Translations under genes and position numbers: made by a program
DNA from: Tieghemiomyces parasiticus
Taxonomy: Eukaryota; Kickxellomycota; Dimargaritomycetes; Dimargaritales; Dimargaritaceae
Assembly: GCA_027575765.1 (NCBI GenBank)
Contig: JANBPT010000045.1
Coordinates: 1-64,000 of the forward strand
Reading direction: 5' to 3'
DNA length: 64,000 bases
Notes under the pieces: generated by a model
Told to the model about the DNA's origin: nothing
The model's database searches: none
The model's input: the letters and a program-made list of their open reading frames with translations, nothing else
Part shown: one piece after another, positions 37,336 to 47,966 of the stretch
Layout of the letters: the number at the start of each line of letters is the position of its first letter
How positions within the stretch are numbered: the first letter of the stretch is position 1

Positions 37336-40300
37336 GGTGAGAGATGCGTGTGGGAGGGAGAGGGTAGCAGTGGTGGTGGTGGTGGAGGAGCGGGACGGCT
37401 AATCGTGTGACGGTGGTTATATTGCACTAGCTAGGACACAGGTCGAGGGCTCTGAAGCGGAATCGGCTCGAATAGCGCGGCACGACGGTAAATGCCGGTC
37501 CACAGGCAGAAAAGCTACAAGATGGGTTGTGGCGAATCACAAGGTGGTCAGTAAATGAATATGAGAGGGCTTACAAACGAAGGTCAAGCAAGTGAACCCA
37601 GGTTGAGTGGCTGGGTAGGAGGCGGCCAGGGGCAGAAGGACTGAACGAAGTATGGCTAGAGCTGGGTCGTCCTCCTTCCTTTGAACTCCAACCACAATAA
37701 CGGGGGATGGAGCGATAAGCCATATCCAGGCCGGTTGCGGCCGGTTCCTATCTAGCCGCGTCTTATCGCGACGATAACTATCGCTGTCCAGATCGGGCAT
37801 CACTCGTCGCGATAGGGTTTCGATAAGCCCACCTCTCGGATGCCCGTGTCAGGGAGTAAGGCGACAATCTGCGGAGTCAGTATGGGGTTACCATATTTAG
37901 TAAGTAGGCACACAAAGCCACAGGTAAACTGGCCTGCCAAATTTATTGAGCTTAGGTTCAGCCTCTGGTAAATCTGACGGCTCTGTGGGGAATCCCATGT
38001 GAGGGGAAATTAATAATCGTGCGGGTAGGTATGTAGCGTAGAGGTTCTGACTTACGAGGTAAGCCATCGGCGCCTGGGAGATAGGGGAGTAGGCCGATAC
38101 GGGGAGGAGTAGATCGCGGACACAGAAGTGGGATCAATGCCCAGTCGCAGTGGCAAGGGCGCACATTTAGTGGGGTTGATTGCCGGTACGTTTCGAGTAG
38201 GTCGCTCAGAATGAAGGTGCGAGAATCAGGGTCCAAACCAGCGACCAAGGTACGCTCTCTCTCTCGGCTTCCTTTGCACGTGTGCAAAGGGAGGCCCTAA
38301 GGCATCTCCTGTTCCCGCCCAGCCCACGGTGAGAGGGGGGGGGCAGTGGCGTGCGAGACAGAAGGAATAGACGCGGTAGGTGGCCGTGACCTACGCCAAT
38401 GAGCTTCAGCGCGCTCAAGTACTGGCACTGAAGAAGGTAGGCGGAGTTCTAAAGTAGACGAACTACACTTTCCTTTACATGAGGAGCATCTGATGGCAAC
38501 CTAAGGCTAATAGGCCGTCTGCCTTGGATTCACTATAAATAAACACACATTTTATCCGTTGGGTAGCTGGCGTCCAAGACCGGCCTCTCAAGTCCACATC
38601 TATGCCTTGATACGCTTCGCTACACCTCAATGCTGCTCGCTAGGAGGAGATAGCGAGCCTAAAGAGCTGGCTTTGTCCCATTTCAAAACAACAATGCATG
38701 TTGGTAGGCTAAACAGTGGTGCGGGCTGTTACACCGCTTTTGGACAGCTGTGTGCCCCACCTGACCTATTCAAGCCGCGTGAAGTCGCATTCTCCATCCG
38801 CCCCATCTAGCGAACGATAAACCATCACTTCTTCCGCTCCTACGCCATGCCCATCAATCCGAACCGATCCTATACAGAATTAATATTAGCTGGCTTTTAA
38901 TCAGGCTTAACCGCACGGGAGCAGTGGAGTGGCGTGCGGGATTCGATAGACAGCGAACCGAGGTCCCTGGACGTCCTTTGAGGAAATCAGCAAATCAATC
39001 CACCGCCCACTGGCAGTGCAAAGATTACCAGGATAACCCGAAGACCAGTCAGGTTTAATTTTGTTCTTGGGCTCTTAGTAGCGACATTGTGGAAGGGTAG
39101 GAGGAGGAGTCGGCTTCTTTATAGTCGTGTAAAAAAGCCGCGACTCTCATGTGCGGAGCTAGGCCGTCGTACGCCCGGCTTTATGAAAGGATAAGACAGA
39201 CCTGGATCGGGCAGTTCTCGTAAGGTAGACGGTTTTATGCACATAGGCTGTTGACTTGCCTCTGAACCAAGAGAGATCCGTGGGCTAGTACTCCGACAGT
39301 GATAGAAACTTCGTCCCGGCTTGGTCGCCCTTGTCGGACGCACGCTTCTGAGCTGGCACCATCGAAGTCACCCGTACGGCGTGGGGCGGGTGCATCTTGA
39401 TACATAACCCCCGCCCTAATACCCTTTGGCCGCCATTGGCGGGAATCAACAGGCTTGCCAGGCGACGTTTATATTTAGACAGATACCTTCACTCCGCTCC
39501 CCCCCCCCACACACAGCCCAAAGTCCATTTTCCCAGTGGAGGGGCCGATCATCATACAGGTCATCGAGACTGTCTTGAGGACAATTAACACCTGCTGCAG
39601 GGCAGCTGGCGGTCACACAATTATGAACAACGAAAGGCCAGCACACTTGTCAAATGGTCAGCCTACAGAGACTTGCCTGTCCGCCCACAATAGTCCATAT
39701 GAGGCCGGCACGCGTCTACTGTGCCGCCCAAGAGTGGGGTCCTTTTTCCGCCAGTGGGTGCCCGCCAAAGCCATGGCTGGCAGAACAGGGCTGGTGTGCG
39801 TGTTGCGATTAGGACCAGCGCACACTGCCGCACTATGGCCCACTGGCGCGTCACCTGTCGCCGCCTCTCTTTCAGCGCTAAGGGCTGGGGGCCATTGTTC
39901 CTGGCTTGTCGTCTGTTGCCATCTATTTTTTTCCCTCGCGCATAATCCAAAGGCATAGTTGGCTGGGCAATACAGCTCGCCCCAACACTGAAGTTTCTGG
40001 AGACCCTCCTCTTTATCTTGTATTCATATCTCACCAGCATAGTGGTTATAGCATCCTTTCTACCTCTGTGCAATTCTCTAACCGTTTATCGGCGGCCCTT
40101 TTTGAATCCCATACCGCCCTGGTAGTGCACATCGGCGACCCCGCCAGCCAGCCCCTCGACTTCTCCGCTGGAATAGCGAATCCCGCACGCGGACATTCGG
40201 CCCCTCCTCCGTTACCGCCTCGTACCAGCTCTCCCTCCTCCCCCCACAACCACGGCCTGTCCGCTGGCCACAGCCCCCATCGCCCCTTGGCTACTTCGCA

Positions 40301-41053
40301 TCTCCTTCTTCGTACGCCCGCCTCCTCCTGCCGGTCCCTTCCAGCTGCCTCCCCACCCAGCGGCTTTTGTACACCGCTTGGCATGGTTACATTTGGTTCA
40401 CAGCGCCGCATACCTCGTGTCCTACCCATCACCTCACCACCACGCTCGCGCAGCCACTTCCCGCCCCCGCCAGCCTGACGCTTTTCACCACTCCCCGACT
40501 AGGTCCCGTCCGCCGGCCGGCGCACCCGACCCTGCTATTTTTACCAAGACTCCCTGACCGCCCCTTCCTCGTCTTTGTTATACCTCGCCTCCCTGTGCTT
40601 CATTCCAAGACCTACTTTGACCTCGACAGCATTCCGTGCCGCCATTACTTTTAGATTTCCATAGACATTCCCGTCGGGCCACCTGTACGTGATTCGCCTT
40701 CACAGCCACTCCCCCCTGGCGACCTGGCCACCCTATCGGCAGTGCCAAGCGCCCTCCCACCAATAATACCCGTTGCTTCTTACGAGCGTGTGAGTGGTTT
40801 TCTTTCCCAGCCTTCTGCCTGCGCCAAATTGTACCAACTCCGCCCTCCTTCCCACTACTCCACCTACTCCGCCGTGCCCCACTCCCTCATTCACTCTGTC
40901 GGAGCCGCGCCACTGCCGCACGGGCTGATTTTGCTGCTGGCTCCCACTCCCACACCCTTTTGTCACTCAATCCTCACCCCTTTTCATAGTGGCTAGTGGT
41001 CTATTTTTACACCTTGTCCTTTGCCCCTTCTACTTGACTTTACCGCTGTCGCC
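37336..41053. other. Upstream region of urease and KCH genes, gene-poor
   Basis: About 3.7 kb between the divergent starts of urease and KCH. The GATA cluster at 37714-37827 is listed separately. Frames at 39536-39958 and 39906-40478 are Pro/Ser-rich translations of pyrimidine-rich DNA and are not called. The last kilobase before KCH is markedly CT-rich, like other promoters in this window. Confidence 0.45.
37714..37827. promoter_or_regulatory. Cluster of seven GATA cores upstream of urease
   Basis: Seven GATA cores on either strand within 114 bp: GATAAG at 37714, CTATC at 37748, CTTATC at 37762, GATAA at 37773, CTATC at 37778, GATAG at 37811 and GATAAG at 37822. An 11-bp perfect inverted repeat (37764-37774 and 37804-37814) overlaps them. 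The cluster is 380-490 bp before the urease ATG. In fungi, GATA factors of the AreA/NIT2/Gln3 type activate nitrogen-use genes including urease. Role inferred from motif density and position. Confidence 0.55.
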
Positions 41054-42724
41054 ATGTGCTTCCAAACCACCAAGTGGAAGCGTGAGATCATCAACGACCA
41101 CAAGTTCGAGTACATCGATGCCAGTGACTTTACCGACAATTCGGCCGGCGCCCGCTTCTCGTACATGATCGTGTTTGCGCGGGTGGTCAAGGCCACCTTG
41201 GTGTACGTGGCCGACGTGTACACCGCCGTGTCGCTGTTCGTCATGAAGGACTACTACATGGGGAAGGACTCCATCTACCGCCAGATATCCGGTTTCCCGG
41301 TGCACGTTCTACGATTCGTCTTCTGGGCCTCCATTCTAATTTCGTTTGGGCTGCTCGCGTGGGAGTACCGTAAGAGCCGCCGGGTGTACAAGACCCGCGA
41401 CATCTCGTATGCCTACACATCGCCCCTGGTGTACCGGTACATTTGCCTGGTCTCCTACCCACACTATTGCTTTTTTCGGCAGATTGACAACCACCGTAAA
41501 TTCAAGGACAATGTTGCCTTCTTTGTGTTCTTCAATCTCAAGTCGTGGAAGCGGGTCCTGTTTGCCGAGTCGCCACGCCAAGTGTTCAACGGGCTGGCCC
41601 TGGGCTTTATGCTCAAGGCCATCTACATCAAGAACCACAATTCGTTCCCAGCGGACTTTGATGCCTACGCCAAGGAGACCTCCCAAAAGTTCTCCATCTG
41701 TGTGATGGCCTTCACCTTCATCATGTACGCGATATCAGTCCTGACCATCATCGCCGCCGCCGCCCTCTACGTGCCCCTACTGTTTAGCATCCAGGGCAAT
41801 ATCAAGGAGTACTGTTGCCACAAGGTCGATAAGCGTGTGGCCATGATTCTGAAAAAATACTCCAAGAAGCGCATCGCTGCTGACCGCGCCAACGCAGAGC
41901 GCGAGAAGAAGGGCCTCCAGACCCTCTACGGCTCCGAAGGGGACGGCTCCGCCGGCGTCGGCGAAGGGCCCCGCGAACCAACCCTACCCAAACTGGATTA
42001 CGATGTAATGCTGGACGAGCCTGTTGGACCGCACCCGGCGGGTAACGTGTACAACCCCTACGGTGTTCCGGTTCAGCCCTACCGCACCGATTCTCCCGGC
42101 CCAGCTTATCCCATGCAGCCCCGGTTCCCGCCCGCCGCCAACTCTGTCTATGCGCCCTCGGTTGGTCCCACCTCGGTGATATTCACAGGTCGTGACGACC
42201 TGGCCAGCTACGCCGATGGTGGTGGCGGGAGTACAACCCTTCCGGCGAACGACCCACGGCGCCAGCTGGCCGATGTAGCCTACAGCCGCGGCCGCCAGCC
42301 GGCCCTCCCAAACCTTGACTACGTGCTCAACCAGCCCGAGTCCATGGGCGAAGAAGGTAGCTACCGTAGCTACGACCAGGCTGATCGCTACCAACATCAC
42401 CAGCGGCATCAGGATAACCCATACCCGCATGAGTACCACCAAGCTGGCCCGCCATACCCGTCCGCCACCTACCCACCACAACGCTCCTACACCGACCATG
42501 GTTCGGCTTCCGTGGCCCTCGGTGAGCGTGGTACTTCTGTGCCACCCTACCCTCATGACGGCAGCGACGATATGGCGTCCAACACCGATACCACCAGTGC
42601 CACCTCCCAGCAGCCCCTCGCATCTGGCTACGGGCGTGGAGGTCACGATCCCAGTATGACGCGGGGAACGTCCACGCAGTATTACGACCAGTTGCATTCG
42701 TCCGCCCGGAACCGGCACATTTAG
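41054..42724 (+). CDS. KCH family low-affinity potassium transporter/channel-like protein
   Basis: 556 aa, single exon. The start MCFQTTKWKREI is the normal family N-terminus, followed by HKFEYIDASDF and a short loop before the first membrane segment. Hydrophobic segments lie at about 36-64, 83-103 and 214-245, with the conserved region VFFNLKSWKRVLFAESPRQV before the last. Yeast Kch1/Kch2 (Prm6) mediate low-affinity K+ uptake at the plasma membrane and help activate Ca2+ influx during pheromone or stress response. The C-terminal half (290-556) is a Pro/Tyr/Gly/Ser-rich cytoplasmic tail with repeated acidic LDYDVML and LDYVLN-like motifs. It lies between urease and UreF but on the opposite strand. 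Confidence 0.9.
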   Translation: MCFQTTKWKREIINDHKFEYIDASDFTDNSAGARFSYMIVFARVVKATLVYVADVYTAVSLFVMKDYYMGKDSIYRQISGFPVHVLRFVFWASILISFGLLAWEYRKSRRVYKTRDISYAYTSPLVYRYICLVSYPHYCFFRQIDNHRKFKDNVAFFVFFNLKSWKRVLFAESPRQVFNGLALGFMLKAIYIKNHNSFPADFDAYAKETSQKFSICVMAFTFIMYAISVLTIIAAAALYVPLLFSIQGNIKEYCCHKVDKRVAMILKKYSKKRIAADRANAEREKKGLQTLYGSEGDGSAGVGEGPREPTLPKLDYDVMLDEPVGPHPAGNVYNPYGVPVQPYRTDSPGPAYPMQPRFPPAANSVYAPSVGPTSVIFTGRDDLASYADGGGGSTTLPANDPRRQLADVAYSRGRQPALPNLDYVLNQPESMGEEGSYRSYDQADRYQHHQRHQDNPYPHEYHQAGPPYPSATYPPQRSYTDHGSASVALGERGTSVPPYPHDGSDDMASNTDTTSATSQQPLASGYGRGGHDPSMTRGTSTQYYDQLHSSARNRHI

Positions 42725-42893
42725 TCAAGCGGATAGGTGGTATAGAGGGGTGCTGCCTGGGCTAAGGTTCCGATGGTGCTGGTCGCTACCGGTATCTGGG
42801 CACTGTCTATTCATATATACACTTATTTTTTTTTGGGCAATCCCTCGACCCATCTTCCTCGGTCTGACATGACAAAATAACCACCTGCCCTGT

Positions 42894-42899
42894 AATAAA
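42894..42899 (+). terminator. Candidate polyadenylation signal of KCH gene
   Basis: AATAAA about 170 nt after the KCH stop and before the converging UreF gene. Motif and position only. Confidence 0.35.
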
Positions 42900-43002
42900 C
42901 CTATTTTCTGTACACTCCTACTATTATTAATTAATGAAGGTCTAACCACACAGTGCCGTCGGACTGGCACTGATTGTCATTGATGCACCCCCCGCCCCAC
43001 GG

Positions 43003-44199
43003 TTAGCTATTGAATACCTTAGAGTATAACCGCTCATGGGCCCCTTGCATCATATCTACCATGGGCGCCGTTTGGGCTACTTGGTCGATTGACAGGTAGC
43101 GGGCGACCGTGGTAGCACCTTCCGCCCAGGTCTTGGCGTTGGCCAACACGATCTGGGCCTGGTACGGGCCGACGATATTGAGCCTAACGGCCGACGAGAC
43201 GATCTGGCGAACGAACATAAACATGAAGAGGTGTTGGGATTTGTCTACACGACGGGGGAAGGGACGAACACAATAATTGTAATATTAGTTGTCAGGCGTG
43301 ACGGTGATTGTGCAATACATCCCCAGGTGCGTACCAGTTAAAAGTGTCCGTCCCTCTACTTCTTGATGGACTAAAAACAAAGCCCTTTCAAGAAAAAAAG
43401 ACCTCCCCACACTCCTCCCTCCTCCCCGGGTTCGATTTCTTGAGCACCGCGCGAGAAGGCGCGGGGAATCTGACTCGTCCGCCTTATGCTCCACAAATGG
43501 CTTGGATCGGGGGGTATGTGGGAGGGGGGGGAGAAGAATACTACCCCTCCACTTACCTAGGCTTAATCCGAGCATCTGGGCTACCATGCCGAAACACACC
43601 GGGAAGTGTCCTTTGGCACGGTCCAATCGAATTGCCGCTTTAAAGTCCCGGGCTAAGTCGTTGTCATGGGCATCGGCGGCAGCGGGGGTTCTGCTATCCG
43701 TCCCAGCTGACTTGGACGGTGGGGACGACCGCGACCGGAACGATTTCATGTAGAGGATCAGGAGACTCGTACCCTGAGCGACTGAGGCCCTCCGTACGGC
43801 GGCGTGGGAGTTGCTGGCGTGGAACAGATGATCTAAATCCGTGAAGCTATTGAACAGCTGTGACACGGCCACATTAGTTTGGTTGCTGGTTGCTTTCGAG
43901 TCACTCCGTACCGGTGGCGGTTGAACGGTGGGGTTTGAGGGTTCTTCCTGTATCCGCTGATGCGGCTGCTGTTGGTGGTGGTGGTATTGCTCAGTCAACT
44001 TGTAGGCCTCGGTCACGAACGGCAGACTAGAGTATGCAAAGGTATGGACACTGCTGCGGATAAAGGCGGCGAGTTGGATGGGTGTGGTAACGAGGCCCAG
44101 TTGGAAAGCAGTTTCGAGGCCGGAAGAGGCTACGAACCCGCCCGTGGGGAGGGCAGAGTCGACGAGTTGCCAGAGGAGCCAGGTGTCATCGCCTTCCAT
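43003..44199 (-). CDS. Urease accessory protein UreF
   Basis: Two exons on the minus strand, 44199-43557 and 43244-43003. The GTAAGT donor and TAG acceptor meet in a phase-1 Asp codon, giving 294 aa. The start shows WLLWQLVDSALPTGGF and SSGLETAFQLGLV, the UreF signature. The end has SAVRLNIVGPYQAQ, also conserved. UreF binds urease with UreD (UreH) and the GTPase UreG and acts as gatekeeper for nickel insertion. A Gln/His/Pro/Ser-rich insert lies at about 72-110 (HHHQQQPHQR), and a second Ser/Pro/Ala-rich one near 160-180, so the protein is longer than many homologues. The neighbouring urease gene and shared GATA motifs fit a common job. Confidence 0.92.
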
Positions 44200-44414
44200 G
44201 CTTAAGGGAGCGGGGCTAGGGGGACGATGCCAGCGGTAGTGTTAAGTGGCGGAGGGGAGGGCGGAGTTTTGCGAGGTAGGGCTGAGGCGGGATGGGCGGA
44301 GAGACAGGAAAGTGGCTCAACGCGAATGTAATCGTGGTACAGCCTTGGGGCTGATTCAGGTCGCAAACAATAGGGGTCAGGCGGAGGTTGGAGGGGGAGG
44401 GGCCTCGTAAAACG

Positions 44415-44473
44415 TATCGGATAGTGAGAGTCCAGGCCGATAAGCGCTCCACCCTACTTCTCGCATAGCTATC
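44415..44473. promoter_or_regulatory. Four GATA cores upstream of UreF
   Basis: GATA cores on either strand at 44415-44418, 44420-44423, 44439-44444 (GATAAG) and 44470-44473, that is 215-275 bp before the UreF ATG. The density resembles the cluster upstream of urease and suggests regulation by the same nitrogen GATA factor. Inferred from motifs only. Confidence 0.45.
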
Positions 44474-44512
44474 AAAAACATTAGGATGGCAAGCGGCAAA
44501 CCCGCGGACCAA

Positions 44513-44541
44513 TGTGTGTGTGTGTGTGTAGGGGGGGGGGG
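44513..44541. repeat. TG dinucleotide repeat followed by a G11 run
   Basis: Eight TG units at 44513-44528 then TA and eleven G. It lies in the shared upstream region of UreF (minus) and tubulin cofactor A (plus), about 200 bp before the latter. Confidence 0.9.
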
Positions 44542-44743
44542 CACAGGACGTGTTCAGAAACCCAGCCATACGTACATTATACTGCGGAATACGTCCTGCC
44601 CCCGGGATTCCTTCCGTTCCGACTATCATCCCTGTTAGCCAGACTCTCATTCTCCGAGTCTTTTGCCTGCCATTGTCATAATTCACCCGTCTCTGCACCT
44701 ATAGCAGCGAACTATCCGACCCACACCGACATCTCCTACCACC

Positions 44744-45384
44744 ATGTCCCTCCGCGATTTGACCATCAAGACCGGCGTCCTCAAGCGGTAGGTGTCGTCC
44801 TGACCTCCGCAAAAGCTCGAGGCCATTAAGCAGTTGCCGTTGCATGCGACGCTAGTAGGAGGGAAGGGGTTTGCAAACTCAAACTAACCTCAACTGTCTC
44901 CCAAGCCCCGCTGTCTTCATGACCCACAATCCACCTTTTTGCCCATACCTTGCCCCCCCCTGTCCTCTATACTGCAGCGTGCTCAAGGATGAAAAGTACT
45001 ACAAGGAGGAGGCTAAGGACCAGGAAGCCCGCATTGCCAAGCTCAAGGCCGAGAACGGCGATGAATATGTTATCAGGAAGCAGGTAAGGCGTTCAGCTAT
45101 GTATTCATTATCCTGTATGTAAAGTCTTAGCTCTCTCTCGCGGATCCTTCGAAAGGGACTGAAGTGACTGATCTCCTAATGTTGGTACCATACTGTTCTC
45201 TCTATCATTACAGATTGAGGTCCTCGATGAGACCCTCAATATGATCCCGGATTGCAAACGGCGGATCGCCCAGGCCATTCAGGACCTAAAGGCGCTCGTT
45301 GATGAAAACCAGGCCACATTCGCAGATACCAAGGAACTCAAAGAAGCTCAGGAGGCTCTGGGTAGCATTGAGTATGATGACTAA
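44744..45384 (+). CDS. Tubulin-folding cofactor A (TBCA/Rbl2-like)
   Basis: Three exons, 44744-44787, 44978-45083 and 45214-45384. Introns of 190 and 130 nt have donors GTAGGT and GTAAGG, acceptors GCAG and ACAG, and phases that close. The protein is 106 aa, equal to the family norm. The start MSLRDLTIKTGVLKRVLKDE, then YYKEEAKDQEARI and the long central helices up to the acidic C-terminus, form the three-helix bundle of cofactor A. It binds free beta-tubulin and passes it on during tubulin heterodimer assembly in the cytosol. It is divergent from UreF, sharing a 544-bp upstream region. Confidence 0.93.
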
Positions 45385-47966
45385 CCCACCAGGGTCTATG
45401 GCGTCGACGGCGGGGCGAACCATAAGGGTACTCTGCGATTCATGCTGCCGACTTGGTTGATTTTCCCTATACGGTTGGGACATATCCAGACCGCTGCCTA
45501 CAATATGCACTGTGAGGAAGTTGCGCCTTCGCCCCTCCTCACCCCTCCGAGTGCGCTTGCACTGATTGGTGTAGTTGAATATAAAAGCCTAGTTGTACAA
45601 TTTGCGCACCTCTAGACATCTGATAGAAGGTGAGGGGTCAGGCGGGTTGGGAAGGTCATGCTCGTTACCGAACTGAAACGGGCCGTGGGCGGTTCTGGAC
45701 AGTGGCGTGAGTACAGAGACAAGCCATTAGTAAGGGGCGGCGACATGGGTGACTTGGTGTAAAGGACGGCTTGAAAGGGGAGAGGAAGACAGACACGGAA
45801 GAATAGAGAATTGATAACCGACCAGTCTGGCAGGTGTGTATAACCAGTGCGAGGGATCCAGCGAACCTTCCATCCGTTGGGGGGGGGAGTGCAACAGTCC
45901 CAGTGGGTATTGCTGCTTAGGTTAATCTACTTCTCCTCAGCCTTATGGCTACACCAAACCTCCTAAGCGCTGTCAATCAAGCGCCGTTGTACGGCACCAA
46001 CACGCTTCGGCTTACGACCTTGACTCTTCTACTACCGTTTTTGCTACCCACACTGTGCAACGCCATGCTGTCAAGAGCCTGCGAACTCGGGTCACTTCCA
46101 CCATGTTTCTACGTTACTCTACCCCAACCCAGCTGGTTTGAACTGAGGCTTTAGAGGGCCCGGACAGCATATTTTGGAACACACCCAGCCCCATATACAG
46201 TGTATGCCTCCACGCTTTGGAGGTACGCTTGTGTTTGTCTCCGTGAGGGTGTGGAGGGTGACTTGGACAAGTGACGTGTCAAGCGAGTTTCCTCCGATGG
46301 TAGTATCGGACGACCTGTAGTATTATTTTTCGGTTACACTTTCCTGCAGGCCCCATAGCATTGTGGAAACTAAGGGTGCCGTTCGTCCTTTCGTACTATG
46401 CTAATATTAGATATTGCCTGGGTCGATAGAGGGAAGCAGTCACTTATACACTCGGAAGAATAGGCAGGGGAATGGTAACCCCGTACCTGCCTACTCCTAC
46501 TTGCAAGCCAGTCTAAGTCGATTGATGTATTTGGTTCATCCTTCCATACCGCTCCACTCTCTGCCGTACAATCCAACAGAATTAAAGATACGGCACTTAT
46601 TATCCATTTCCCCTAGACGCCCATCGGTACCTCATCATGCCATTGGGATCACTTTGTAGTCACGGGTGACTATTGAACCAAAACGGCCAAATGCGCTGCT
46701 AATCCTTTGTGCTGGTACAGCGAGGCCCGAATGATAATACGGCCGTCATTAGTACCATCTCCACCACCACTCTTGTCACTGGTAGTTACGCAAGAGTGGT
46801 ACGCGGGACTGGGCAAGCATAACTCATTGGCGGAAGCGCCGAGCACAATCAGGCCACGGCAGACTTGAGTTGCTCAGCCGTTCCCGTTGGGGAGATGGGC
46901 TTAGAGAAGAAGCAGATAGGCGGATGATATACGGCCTCTGATTAGACCATGCTCGGCGTTTATTGTAAACGACGAAAAATAACGATAACCAGCCTCCTCC
47001 CATTCCGTCACCTGTGCCACGCTATGACTGTGCTTTCTTCTTCACCTCTCCCGGCATTGGTTGGCTTTATACTGCATTCCTAGCCCACCTGCCGTTGCGG
47101 GGCAGGTTGATGGAGTTCCCCGTTTATAGTTCTACATGGGGTTCCACGATCACAGACACAATACAGGGATTTTTCACGAACAGCAGTGGCTGGCGAATAG
47201 TGACGCAGGAAAACCTTGTTTCGCTCTCCTCGCAGCTACGTCCCCGCGCCTTCCCATTCTGCCAAAGTCTCTGCCTCCAACTTGCCGCAAAATAACCAAC
47301 GACGATGTACTTGCTCTAGCAATACGGGGAGGGGAAAAACTACTACCCCCAGTTGAGTATCTCGTAGGTACTGATCGATTTGGGGTATAGTAAGGGAGGG
47401 TGGAAGTCCACCGACCGGAGGAGTGGCCTATTATTTTCCGGTCTCAATCGGCGTACAAAACGTCAGCCTCGCGATTCCGCTTCCTGTCCTCCCCTCCGCT
47501 GGGGGAGGGGCCTTTTCTACGCTGAATTAGCCCTCCGAGCGGTGATGGCGGGAGGGGGCTGGTGGAAATTGTGGTTCGAGTCGGTCGCATCCGCCTAACC
47601 AGGTCCGTTTATAAAGACACTGGATTGTCGCACACTTTTATTCAGCTACCCATCGCCCAAACTTAGCTGAGTCCATCTCCGACCCATCTGGCTCGCACTT
47701 CCCATTACACGTACAGCGTTGACCGCCTTTTTACTAGTAGAGAACCCTTCCCAAAGCATTTAAACCCCCTAAACAAAATTTCGCTCACATTTTGCATACA
47801 CCCGCATATTTATATACCGTTGATCACCCCACTTTTGCCACTTCATTCACTTGCCCTGGGTCAAATTAAGTAAACCCCTCTTTTCGCAACCATTTTTTTT
47901 TTTGATATCTTGTCATCATTCCGGTGCAATCAAAAACAATCAACAGAAACAGTCAAATAGAGAGCC
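45385..47966. other. Gene-poor stretch before the fungalysin-like gene
   Basis: About 2.6 kb. A 69-codon frame at 45945-46154 begins with a hydrophobic, leader-like segment but has no other support. The final 300 bp before 47967 is pyrimidine- and A-rich with a T10 run, as in a promoter and leader. Confidence 0.4.

Noticed and set aside
37958..38418. Minus-strand frames far upstream of urease
   Set aside because: Overlapping, low-complexity in places, no motif.
39906..40654. Pro/Ser-rich plus-strand frames before KCH
   Set aside because: They are translations of CT-rich promoter-like DNA, and KCH has its normal N-terminus at 41054.
43285..43556. Unspliced C-terminal extension of UreF
   Set aside because: The GTAAGT donor at the end of exon 1 and the conserved C-terminal UreF exon at 43244-43003 show this is intron.
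45945..46154. 69-codon frame with a leader-like hydrophobic start
   Set aside because: Could be a tiny secreted protein, but it has no further support.
47565..47590. tRNA-like B-box (GGTTCGAGTC)
   Set aside because: No matching A-box or acceptor stem could be found around it.
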